Shown piece by piece: positions 11,526 through 22,264 of a stretch of DNA of 64,000 bases. Within the stretch, counting starts at the first letter, position 1, and each line of letters opens with the position of its first letter. Origin of the DNA: Alitta virens (Eukaryota; Annelida; Polychaeta; Phyllodocida; Nereididae); NCBI GenBank assembly GCA_932294295.1, contig OW028576.1, positions 49,618,199-49,682,198 on the forward strand, in the 5' to 3' direction. The position numbers and the translations under genes are program-made. The notes under the pieces were generated by a model. The model made no database searches. It saw nothing but the letters and a program-made list of their open reading frames with translations, and was not told where the DNA came from.

Positions 11526-12058
11526 AGGTGAATTCGGCGCAAGTCAAATTCGGCACTGCCGAATTCACCTATTTCGACCCGTCAAAAATAGTGAATTTGG
11601 CGTGATTATAATTAAGAAATTATAAAGTAGTCAGAGGAGCTGCACATGTGTTCTATTCGTCTATTCATTCCTACTAGGAATTGATACCAGGCAGTAACTT
11701 GATATGATCGAGTGTTCTGTGCTGGTTTTTCTTCAATGTAAATTTTTCGTGTTTAGATTGTCGTTTCGTGTTAGCATAAAAACTTCAAATTAATTCAAGT
11801 TATAATTGAATCTTCTAGAAAAGTTGTTGTATAATAAATATTTAATACATATATATTTAACTTGTAGTTTATTAGCTTGTCTTTAACCAGAAAAAAAAAA
11901 AAACTTAATAAGTAAAACAGACATCCGATTGTCTTAGTATTACATTCGGTTAGACATTGCTAAACTAAGCGAATCATTCAGGGCGCCGAACTCACCGTTT
12001 TTTCGCGCCGAATTCACCAAATTTCTGGCGCCACATTCGCCCTGCGCCAAATTCACCT
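11526..12058. mobile_element. MITE with GGTGAATTCGGCGC terminal repeats
   Basis: The ends AGGTGAATTCGGCGC (11526-11540) and GCGCCAAATTCACCT (12044-12058) are inverted at 14 of 15 positions. Both ends carry further inverted and direct copies of GAATTCGGC/GCCGAATTC within about 80 bp, a subterminal-repeat pattern typical of cut-and-paste transposons. The AT-rich core has no transposase. No clear target duplication was seen, so the superfamily is unassigned. Confidence 0.65.
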
Positions 12059-12105
12059 TGAATCCGCCATTTGGCCTTAGCCAAAACGTCAACATCATTT
12101 TTTAG

Positions 12106-12421
12106 TAGTGATGCAGACCGGACCGCATGGGTCCGGTCCGGTACACGGTCTGACCCTGGACCGCATCGGTACTGGACCAGCAACAAAATACCGGTACTGG
12201 GTGCCTGGACCGCGGTCTGGACCGCTGGAAAAGTTTTTTATTTAAATAAAAAACTTTTGCTAAACCTTTGTTTTTATCATAATTTTAAAAAATACCGATG
12301 GATCGCTTCTGGACCGGTCCAGTAATAATATCGGACCACCTGACCCTGGACCGGACCAGTACCGTACCACTTTAAGGAATATCGGACCACCCCACAAAAG
12401 GCGGTCCGGTCTGCATTACTA
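12106..12421. mobile_element. hAT-type MITE with 8-bp target duplication
   Basis: Terminal repeats TAGTGATGCAGACCGGACCGC (12106-12126) and its inverse (12401-12421) differ at one position. They are flanked by the exact 8-bp direct repeat TTTTTTAG (12098-12105 and 12422-12429). An 8-bp duplication is characteristic of the hAT superfamily (established). The 316-bp element is rich in GGACCGG and CGGTCC words near both ends and has an AT-rich core. It has no coding capacity and so would be mobilised in trans. Confidence 0.88.
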
Positions 12422-12429
12422 TTTTTTAG

Positions 12430-13270
12430 TAATTAGAAGAATAGTGCAGAGTTGGAGGTTCTTGGCTGCCTGCACATTCAATTTAATTTAAGAAAGCTTC
12501 ATGTAAAATTTACATAGTGCAGAAATATTAAATATAATAATTAACATTGCAATACCTTACATATGTTTATTATATTAAATATGATAAAGTGTAGCTGTTT
12601 CGGTGTTTGAAAGTGTAGGCCGTTTTGGTACAGCCGTTTTGGACATGGAATTTATAACGTAAAGTATTGTAGCCATTTATGTACGTAGCAATATTGTAAA
12701 GGAAGGTCACTTTAGCCTCCAGAGACCCTGAAGATTCAAGGGTCTCGGGAGAGACAGTAACAAGATCATATCTGTTGACAAGGAGATGGATGTCTTGAAT
12801 GTTTCACTGCACATGCATGTTCCATGGAGCCCTGAACAGATATGAAAATTCTATCAATTACAATGTCATATTTTGGGTTTTCTCGCAAAAAAAATTGCAT
12901 GAGAGATCATGAGTCGTTAGTGATGATGATTGTCACAAGTAAATGCTGTATTCCAGTATTCATCAACTTCAGGAGTAAATTCCATAATCAGCATAATTTT
13001 CAGAGTGAGTTCTAATGAAAGTTATAACTTCGCGCGCGGACATGACTATCGTGAAATATATTATTTCTTTCTGACATATCCGCTTAGGGGCTCCAAACAA
13101 CCTATTGTTAGGATATCACATTTTCTTTTTTGCATCAGTTGACATGTATCTACTTGCAGATTCTGTAAATGACAGAAGACAGATGATCATTGAGAAACCC
13201 TTTCAAAGATTTCGGCAGGGTGTCCATCATGTCTAATATTCTCAAGAAACATAGCGAATATTAATTACAA
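12430..13270. other. intergenic, nothing recognised
   Basis: Mixed AT-rich sequence with a few short ORFs lacking recognisable motifs. Confidence 0.4.
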
Positions 13271-13274
13271 TAAC

Positions 13275-13394
13275 CGTAGGACCCTCGAAAATGCCATGTA
13301 TAGACTTTGTTTAGCAGAATGCCTTGAAGAGCATGTAATTGTTCGCTGCCCAGTTTATGCACAAGCCAGAGAGACTAGAACAGAGCATCTTTGA
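13275..13394 (+). mobile_element. LINE C-terminal knuckle fragment
   Basis: Plus-strand frame from 13275 reads LCLAECLEEHVIVRCPVYAQ followed by Arg. This fits the C-x3-C-x3-H-x4-C-P-x-Y..R signature at the end of LINE ORF2 proteins. It ends at TGA (13392-13394), and the following AT-rich 200 bp would be its 3' UTR. Upstream frames are broken. This is a short match, so the call is tentative. Confidence 0.45.
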
Positions 13395-16060
13395 TAAACC
13401 CTGCATTTCTATTGATGAATGACTGTGAAAAACTGTGTTTTATATTGAGTGACTGTAATATGTGTCTCCAGGCAGCAAAGTTTTGTGACCAAATTATCCA
13501 GTACAGATATGCTGTGATTTATATGTAAAATGTCTGTGATACCTGGTTTTATGCTTTTAAATGAATGTTTTTATTATTGTGCTTTAGCTTGGTGCTTTTA
13601 TTAATATATTAATACATCATTGTCTATTTTCCCCAGTCTCACAATTCATATATACATATATGAGTGTGTGTGTTGATGGTGTGCTTTTTTTTAATTCGGC
13701 AAGATATCTATTGTTTTTTATTGTAATGCACAGTGAGACTTTAAGTGACATACATACAAGCAAGATATACTTAAGTTGTAAATATATATATGAATTGTAA
13801 TAGAATAGCTTGAAAAAAATAAAAATGTACATATACATACTTAGATACTGACACCCCCACTGTTTTTTTGAAGACCCATCTAACCCCCCCCCCCTCCCGG
13901 CCACCCCTTATTTAAAATTAAAATATATTAAGAAAATACTGGTTAAACACCCTCCTTTAAAAATCATCATGTCTGCCCCCCACCCACACTTTAAATGCAA
14001 CAGCCCTGTGCTCATTATATTATTTTTCATCTTGTGAGGGACTGCAAAAACTAGTCTATTAGTTTTAAGTAGTTTTCGTACCGAACCCTGTTGATATCCT
14101 GTTTTAGACATTCCAAAAGAATTTTTTGTTAATATCAACAAATGATAGATTTTGTATCTATGTAAATTTGTATAATTCTGCCTCCACCCTTTTGAGCAAT
14201 ATTTAATTAACAATATAATTAACTATCATCATTAATATATACAATAATCATTTTTGGACAATTGTTTCTTTGTTGAGTTTACAGAGCAGTGAAATAATTT
14301 TAGATGATTGACAGGACATATATTTTGAAAATTTGTATGTAGTGGTTAGAACTTGCACATTAAAAATAAAATTTCCTAATTGACATTGTGTATTTTTCAT
14401 GAAATAAATGAATACATGAGTTAAGTTTTATTGTGTGTTATCTCTACTCAACCAGAAGTAAACAGTCAGTTTTTTTAAAATAGTAACTCTGCAATCGTAT
14501 ATATATACTTTTTTATGTCAATACTACACCTGACGGCTCTCATGACAAGAGAAACAGAAAAATTAACATAACCTTGAGGCCTCAGACTGAGCCCAGAGGC
14601 AATAGAAATGTTTTTGCTTGGCCTACTGACATCATATATTTAAAAATGATAGACCTATGGTTCATAACCCAACCTTCCAAGTATAAGTGCTAGTATAAGT
14701 GCAGTTCCAGATAATCTAAACATGTTAGGATCCAATGTGAACCAATTCGTGGCATTTCCATTTTGTGGTAACATTTATTTGTAACAGCATTTATTGGGTC
14801 CCCCTCGTCTGATTTCAGCCTCTGGCTATAGCTCCCCCCCCCCCCCCTATGCTCGGTGTCCTTGCGTTTCTACCTAGGGAGCAATAATTAACGCTGGATT
14901 GCCATTCATTTCATTGTCTTCTAAAACACGGATTGAATCCCATCAGGGCCTTGCTACAATGCTAGGTTCCCTATATAGCTCTATAAAATTAATAAACTTT
15001 GCCATAGCGTTAAATTTGTCATGGCTTTAAAAACATTGCCGATTTGTCCTACATTGCAAAACATATAATATTATATTATATATGGCCAATGAGATGAAAA
15101 CGAGGCACAAATGAACGTCAAATGTTAGCGTCCTCGCTTCATAATACATTTTAACACTGCTCCTTCAATTGCAAAAATTCAAAAGTTTTTTATGTACAAA
15201 TATGTTTTGGTGTTCCGCTTGTTGCATGAATTGAAACAATTCTGACCTCATTTTTTTTACAAAACTATGAAATTGCGAGTCCGTGATTACATTGCATAAT
15301 TAGTCAATGTAAGCAAGCTCTGATGGTCCGCAGCCCTATTTTTTTGCCTATGGATAAGTTAACTCTTAATTCTGCTGGTCCATTGAGCCAGTACTCTAAT
15401 AAGACCCAATGGTTAACGCCACGAGTGAATTCTGAAGCCAGTTTGTCAACATGAGGGAATATAGAAATATACCGCATAACCATTGGGTCTTATATACCAC
15501 AATTTGCTTTAGTTGAGCCAGCTGGCTATGCATTCATGTGGTATTAAAAAAAAATTCATGAATATTAATTTTTGCCATTAAACAATCAGAGCATTGCATT
15601 AACTGTCAGCAACAGCATCACCTCAAAACTTTCTGGGACATATTCAGATTTTTAAAGGAATTTACGAATGATATATATATATACAAACCAGTTGTTAAAT
15701 ATTTTTGTCAGAATTGGCCTATGCGGTATACATATCTATACTACATGGTTTACTTTACAAATGGGTGGGAAATTTTTACCACACACTTCTATACATACAT
15801 GTATGGCAAGCAAGTGACAAAAAATCATTTGCAGCTAATCTCTTCACTGTTTGAAATAGCGCCGCTGCTCCAAAACAACAGTCAGAATCAAAATATGAAT
15901 ATCATTACAGAGATAAAATTTTAAGCTCTCTAAAAACATGTTCAATTTTTAAAATCGGACCAGAATTAACGATTCTAGAGGCAAAAACGTGATGCAAAGT
16001 CATTGGTCTGTTCTATCCACAGATACAAGCCATTGTGCAACGTCGAAGTAGAGTCATCGG
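13395..16060. other. AT-rich intergenic with C tracts
   Basis: No gene recognised. Homopolymer C runs lie near 13885-13895 and 14826-14837. An inverted repeat at 15399-15493 is listed separately. Confidence 0.4.
15399..15493. repeat. inverted repeat, 17-bp arms
   Basis: ATAAGACCCAATGGTTA (15399-15415) is exactly inverted at 15477-15493, with 61 bp between. It may be the ends of a very small MITE or a hairpin. No target duplication was identified. Confidence 0.8.
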
Positions 16061-16063
16061 CGC

Positions 16064-16145
16064 CAGTGGCGTAGCTATAGGAGGGGGGGGGGGGGCCTGG
16101 GGGGCACATGCTCCCCCCCCCCCCTCCCCACTAAAAGGCTGTGCC
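16064..16145 (+). mobile_element. CAGTGGCGTAGC-type transposon end with G and C tracts
   Basis: CAGTGGCGTAGCTATAGGAG is followed by about 12 G, GGCCTGGGGGG and then about 12 C. CAGTGGCGTAGC-like starts are common at hAT-like element ends next to G runs (known pattern, not searched). The G and C tracts face each other and could fold into a strong hairpin. Confidence 0.4.
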
Positions 16146-16394
16146 CCCAAGGCCCCCCAAGATTGGCTGGAACTTAAAGACCCACCCCCAAAAAACAATG
16201 TTCCCCCCTAGCGGGGATTTCCGTCATGTTCGCTCAAGCGGAACCGTCGGGATTAGGCCTATAATTGTATCTCAGGGAATCATGTAGTAAGGGCAATTCA
16301 CGACAATTGCAACTGAGAACAATGTAGAACTAGTCATTATTAAATCGAAAATCTGTACAGATGGGGCCAGTAACCTGTTCAAACCTATGTCAAG

Positions 16395-17485
16395 GGCTTC
16401 TTTAGATGTTAACACATGTAACATTTTAACATCTAGATCTATGTTAATATGCTGCCCAGATGTCAAGATGCCAACATTTTAACATCTAGATGTTAAGATA
16501 TCAAGATGCTAACATTTTAACATCTACATGTTAAGATGTTAAGATGCTGACATGTTAAGATGTTAAGATGCTGACATTTTAACATCTACATGTTAAGATG
16601 TTAAGATGCTGACATGTTAAGATGTTAAGATGCTGACATTTTAACACCTACATGTTAAGATGTTAAGATGTTGAGATGCTGAAATGTTAAGATGTTAAGA
16701 TGCTGACATGTTAAGATGTTAAGATGCTGACATGTTAAGATGCTGACATTTTAACATCTACATGTTAAGATGTTAAGATGCTGACATGTTAAGATGTTAA
16801 GATGCTGACATTTTAACACCTACATGTTAAGATGTTAAGATGTTGAGATGCTGAAATGTTAAGATGTTAAGATGCTGACATGTTAAGATGTTAAGATGCT
16901 GACATGTTAAGATGTTAAGATGCTGACATTTTAACATTTACATGTTAAGATGTTAAGATGCTGACATTTTAACATCTACATGTTAAGATGTTAAGATGCT
17001 GACATGTTAAGATGTTAAGATGCTGACATTTTAACACCTACATGTTAAGATGTTAAGATGTTGAGATGCTGAAATGTTAAGATGTTAAGATGCTGACATG
17101 TCAAGATGTTAAGATGCTGACATGTTAAGATGCTGACATTTTAACACCTACATGTTAAGATGTTAAGATGTTGAGATGCTGACATGTTCAGATGTTAAGA
17201 TGCTGACATGTTAAGATGTTAAGATGCTGACATTTTAACATCTACATGTTAAGATGTTAAGATGCTGACATATTAAGATGTTAAGATGCTGACATTTTAA
17301 CACCTACATGTTAAGATGTTAAGATGTTGAGATGCTGAAATGTTAAGATGTTAAGATGCTGACATGTTAAGATGTTAAGATGCTGACATTTTAACACCTA
17401 CATGTTAAGATGTTGAGATGCTGTTATGTTAAGATGCTGACATTTTAACATCTAGATGCTAAGATGCCAATATGTTAAATGTTAA
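16395..17485. repeat. TTAAGATG minisatellite, self-complementary
   Basis: About 1.1 kb is built from GATGTTAAGATGCTGACAT and ATTTTAACATCTACATGTTA words. Basic periods are 6, 12 and 24 bp, with longer irregular units of roughly 110-220 bp. TTAACATC and GATGTTAA alternate, so many adjacent units are reverse complements and the array could fold extensively. It has no coding potential. Confidence 0.95.
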
Positions 17486-18339
17486 AAACGGAAATCATGT
17501 ATACCTCCATTTGGCCATGTACTACTAGTATGTTAGTAACTCCTGCTCAGTTAAATTTACTTAATTTTACATTTTACTAGCACTGGTGTCAAGTGTCGTA
17601 GCATAGTGCAGCGATAATTACATTTTAAGGGGGGGGGGGCAATTTAGTTCTCCTTCCTTACAAGTGCAGCAGATATGCTCTTTTTTTGGGAGGGGGGGGG
17701 GAGCAGTGGGCAGTGCACCCCTGGTCCCCGGCGCCACCCATTCTTACCATTAAAATGTTGTTTGACAGTAAATTAATAATTTTATTAACATGTCACATTG
17801 TGCAGCACTATTTTTTCGAAATACTGATGAACTGGACCCAGATAATTTGTCCCAACAGGAAAGTTTCACGGTTTATCAATTGCAGTTATTAAATACATCT
17901 TTTAGAAGGCATTTGCAAAACATGTAGGGTGCTGCATGCAGCTATTTTACATAAAATTTAAAACTAAATTGTAGTTTACTAAGTGGCACAATGATCTTCA
18001 TTATATCTTTGTAACAAGGCTCAATCAATCAATCACTTAACAAACACACCAATTTTTCTTCTACAGTAAGAAGCTGGTGTAAAAACATCCCAGTTTGAAT
18101 AGTACTTTTCAAAAGTTTATAGAGTAGTTGAAACTTAGATCATGTCATAACTCAGAAATGACATTTGGATGCAGTCGCATTCTTGATTTTCTGACACTAA
18201 ATTAGTGGTCTATTGTTTCAACAAGCTGTTTCATAGGCCAAAGCCATAGTATCCAAGGAGGTGTTTCTTAGGATCCTTTTATTGCATCACTAAATTACAT
18301 AGGAAAAAGACTGGACTCGATGATTGTGGTGTATTTAAG
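17486..18339. other. intergenic with G tracts and a (CAAT)n run
   Basis: Two G runs (17629-17638 and about 17691-17701) and a short CAATCAATCAATC run near 18023 are visible. No gene was recognised. Confidence 0.4.
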
Positions 18340-19205
18340 CTTCATTTATTTAATGTGTATTACCACACATTTTCAAGAAAAAATACGAGGTGGTTCTCCA
18401 TCTGTTAGATGTGTTCTTAACAATAGTAACACAATAGAGTTTTCATATTTAGAATAAAGGTATATATGCATACAACATTGCAAAACAAAGTATTTATCTG
18501 GTAGAAAATAAACAAACCAAAGAATATCAAGTAAACAACAAATAACTATGAACTCGGGTTAAACGCCAAAACCGACGACTTTGTATGATTAGGTGATGTA
18601 CACAAATAAACATGTTCTTATTTGGTGGATGTTAAGTTCTTCAAATTCTTCAATAAATACCATGTATAAGAAGATTGTCATCCGAAGAACGAAGGATATG
18701 ATGAGGGATCAAAACTGCAAAAGTAGATAACATTCTTGATCTTGGTTCATGAAAATAAGGGCAACACGAGAAATAATTATCTTCTGTTTCTGCCTAACGA
18801 TAATTATGTAAAGATTAGATAATTCTTAAAGGTTAGAACACTGGAACTATTTTTAGCATCGTCTGAAAGGGCGTTCCAGTTACGAGGTACTGAAACCTGT
18901 TCTTGTGAAAGTTACTCAGTTGCCAGCCTACTTCGTTAAGTAGTTTTTCATGACTTGTAAGTCTAACAGCTTCTCTTTTTCAAATTCTAATCTTTCATCT
19001 AAAGCAAGTTCTAGGTTTGAGAGTCAATCTTTTGCACTGGGGCATTATTAAAATACAAAGTAGGGAGATCAGGTATACATTTTGCTTCAAAGTGAAGTAC
19101 ATGAATTTTGTCTTGGTGGCATTAAATTCCACTCGTCATTGTTTTGACTATTGGTTGATTTTTTCTCAAATATTAACGAAGTTACAGCCACTTGAAGTGG
19201 CCATA
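18340..19205 (-). mobile_element. decayed LINE: RT palm/thumb remnant, C-terminus and 3' UTR
   Basis: On the minus strand, 19134-19080 encodes VEFNATKTKFMYFTLK, which matches the FN..KTK.M.F block after the YADD region of LINE reverse transcriptases. Further on, 18895-18815 encodes VPRNWNALSDDAKNSSSV followed by LTFKNYL, the classic R.WN.L........FK..L ending of CR1/L2/Jockey-group ORF2 proteins. Stops between these blocks show decay. An AATAAA-containing stretch near 18345 may mark the 3' end. It is 5'-truncated, as is usual for LINEs. Confidence 0.68.
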
Positions 19206-19395
19206 AATTAGCATTGTGTCAATGCCGTCCGGCGTCAGCAGGGGGTTTTCCCAACAGGCCACACAATATGATCTGTAAGCGCACTTGCCTTACATGTTGA
19301 AATTATGGCTAAAAATTGATAATAACATTAGTGAAATAATTCACAATTAATTATAGTTATCATTTAATGTCTGCAAATTCATAGACCCCAACGCA

Positions 19396-19425
19396 CGCCC
19401 CCCCCCCCCTTTACATCCGCGCCTG
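19396..19425 (-). mobile_element. CAGGCGCGGATGT-type transposon end with G tract
   Basis: Read on the minus strand: CAGGCGCGGATGTAAAGGGG and more G. It is the same class of terminus as those at 1004 and 16064 but in opposite orientation. No pairing partner is established. Confidence 0.35.
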
Positions 19426-19721
19426 ATGATGATAAAAAAATATACTTTAGGAGATTACTTTTAAGAACACACAACAGGATTAAACGTGTATCTTGACCAC
19501 TTTGTTTCTATTTGCAATTTTTTTTTTCTTTGATAAATTTTATGTATTTTTTTTTTTTGTGAGCTGAGATTAATACAAATTAATTCATTTGTCCCACTGC
19601 ATATTTCCGACAGTTTAACCCCTGGAAAAGATCTACCTAGGGTTGTTATTCTGTAACTAGTGTGCAAAATCGGGGCCGACATTGGTTATGACATAGATTG
19701 CTGTCTCTCGAGTCCTTACAA

Positions 19722-19800
19722 GTACCTGGGTGGTCTAGCTGTTAAAGTATTTGCCAGCTCTTCTCGAGGTCCCAGATTCAATTCACTGCCCAAGCAATAT
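19722..19800 (+). mobile_element. tRNA-like SINE head
   Basis: TGGTCTAGCTGT (A-box like, 19731) and AGATTCAATTC (B-box like, 19774) are 43 nt apart, as in tRNA genes. The stems do not close, so this is a SINE head or relic rather than a tRNA. Confidence 0.4.
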
Positions 19801-19809
19801 TTATGAGTT

Positions 19810-22090
19810 AGATTAACCTCAACACATTTTCACATTACAACAACATAATAATGATTATATTCATGTATTATAATAATTTTTTTAGAGTATACAAATCTTT
19901 GTTACAATTAATCTTCCTGGAAGTTTTGTTAGTGTTTTTGCAAGTGATATCAACACAACAACAGATGGCGTCACCATCCAGTCATTATAATTTGTCTATT
20001 GACAGCAGGCGCCACCTGAGGGAACAATCAGTAAAATGCCCAGGGTAACCTAATTATTAGAACTATTACTAATAGTTTGTAGAACTTCTGCTTTCTTATT
20101 TAATATTCTTAGGCATAGTGCAGTATTTATTTTGATAGTCTAAAACTAGTAAATAACTCATAATTCATTATAGCTAATTATAATGTTTATAATTGTCTGT
20201 AAATGTAAAATATGGAATAAACTTTTGTATCCAATGCATTTCACACAAATAAATAAATAAATGAAATTAAATTAAACTTATTCATTTTGGAGTGCATTTC
20301 AATGTACCTAATTTAATATTCTATTGATTATTATTTTTTATTCACCAAGAACTATTAGAGTATTTCCAGTTTTTTTGGTCTGTTCAAATTATCCGTGAAA
20401 TGAAATATTTTTTAATCTCACGTATGAGTTCAAATATTTTACAAGATGCAGCTAAACACTAAAAAAAATAATCCTTTACTGGATTGGAATTAGATAACTC
20501 AAATATAAGTATTATACCATTATTGGTAATGCAATTGCATTAAGCACCTTTCAACGACAATTATTGAAAATTCATGTTGCTACACTATCCAAGGCATTTG
20601 CACACTCACCTGCACTCTGCATCAAAAACTTCACTGCCCCAAACAATTTTATTTCTTGAAACTTGAATATATCCCTTTGTCATTCAATTTCAAGTTCCCT
20701 GAAAATGTATATAATTATGGATTATGACCTTATGAAGTATGCATCTTGGATATATTAGATTGATCTATATGTATATTATGTGCCATCAATACCATAAAGA
20801 AGACTATAGAATGTACCCACAAACAGACATTTTGTACAAGCACGACTCACGAGCTTCGATTTCAAGATTCAATTTAAGATAGAGTAACTGATAATGCCAT
20901 CCCTGTTTATCTAATGCATCAAGTCAAAATGAAGATAATTTAAAGACCATTCTTTTAGTGGTTGAAAATATTGTAAATTATATTAGCAAAGAATAGTTTC
21001 TGCACCAGGGCATTAGTAACTCAGCTGTTCTGAACCAACCTATGCACAGGTATATCTGCTAAAACGGCAATCTGTATTTCAAAATCGGTAACCTGCTGTT
21101 AACCATTACATCCCGACTCTCAGAAACTCTTTTTTTTTTATTTATCCCTCTATTAAAATTAATAACCACCTTGAGCTGCCATATTTTTCATTTACTTTAG
21201 TAGCCACTAGGTTTTACTGTATGTATAAGTAAAACATTCATTTTAATGGCCTGCCACGGTCCTAAAGTTTGCAAAAGACAAAACAGTTTTATTTAATCTC
21301 AAAGAATCAAAGTTGAAGTTTCTGTATCATGTGAGACTCACTGCTGTAGCAAGATCCTTTTGAGGAGCACAGAATGGACAAAAATGTTACCAGTAAGTCA
21401 AACCCCTTTCTAGCAACTTTAGCATAAACCCCTCTCTTGACAAATTACCTTTAAGTGTCCTGTATTTCCAATGAAAACATTTTGCCTTATTGTCACCATT
21501 ATGGCCATTTGTCATGGCTAGAGCTCTGGTTTGACCATTTGCTAATTTTTTGTTTATTTTGTGCTGCTCCACGCCATTTACAATTAGTTCAATAATGAAA
21601 TAAGTTGATTATTAATAACATCTGACATAATGAATTGAAAAAGGTTTATTCAGCAACTGCCATTCAAAAATATTATGCGAGGCATACAGCATTCAGCTCT
21701 TTTTATTCTTGAAAATGCATATTCATTGCAAAGCAAATATCACATAACTCTTAAACAAGACGCCACTGGTGTATTTCGTTTATTACAGCTGAAAGGTATT
21801 AAAGGACATTTCCAAAGAATGAGTAATGAATGGTGAATGCGTAATGTATGGTAACGATGTGATAAATGATATGATGGACTGCAATACATGTTGTTGTCAG
21901 CTGTTTTAATGGGTATTGCTATGGTGGGATTCTATGAATTTATGACTTCAGTGGAGTCATCCCAATTTGTTTGGTGTTGGATAAGAAAAAAAAAAAGATA
22001 ACAATTTATATGTCCTAAGATACTGTTCCTGTTCAAGGTGACCTTTCCCAGTTGTATGTTTGGTGACTAAGTATTAGAATAGTTACAATT
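19810..22090. other. AT-rich intergenic, nothing recognised
   Basis: Contains an (AAAT)n run near 20250 and unassigned AT-rich DNA. No convincing exon or element was seen. Confidence 0.45.
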
Positions 22091-22094
22091 TCTA

Positions 22095-22200
22095 TGGCAA
22101 TGACAAATGACAATGACAAAAGCTTTATTGACCGAAGAACAATAATAATTAGGGTACATCAAAATACACATACACAGCAAATTAATCTGTGTCAGTGACA
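22095..22200 (-). mobile_element. LINE-like 3' tail next to satellite A
   Basis: The minus strand reads GTTCTTCGGTCAATAAAGC, then TTTTGTCATTGTCATTTGTC. AATAAA followed by a TTGTCA-type simple run is a non-LTR retroelement 3' end. It lies about 65 bp from the first satellite A monomer, marking the array's left flank. Confidence 0.4.
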
Positions 22201-22264
22201 AAAGTGTTCCATTCCATGTTTAGATAACCCATGCAAAATATGTTTGCATGTTTTAGAGGTGCAA

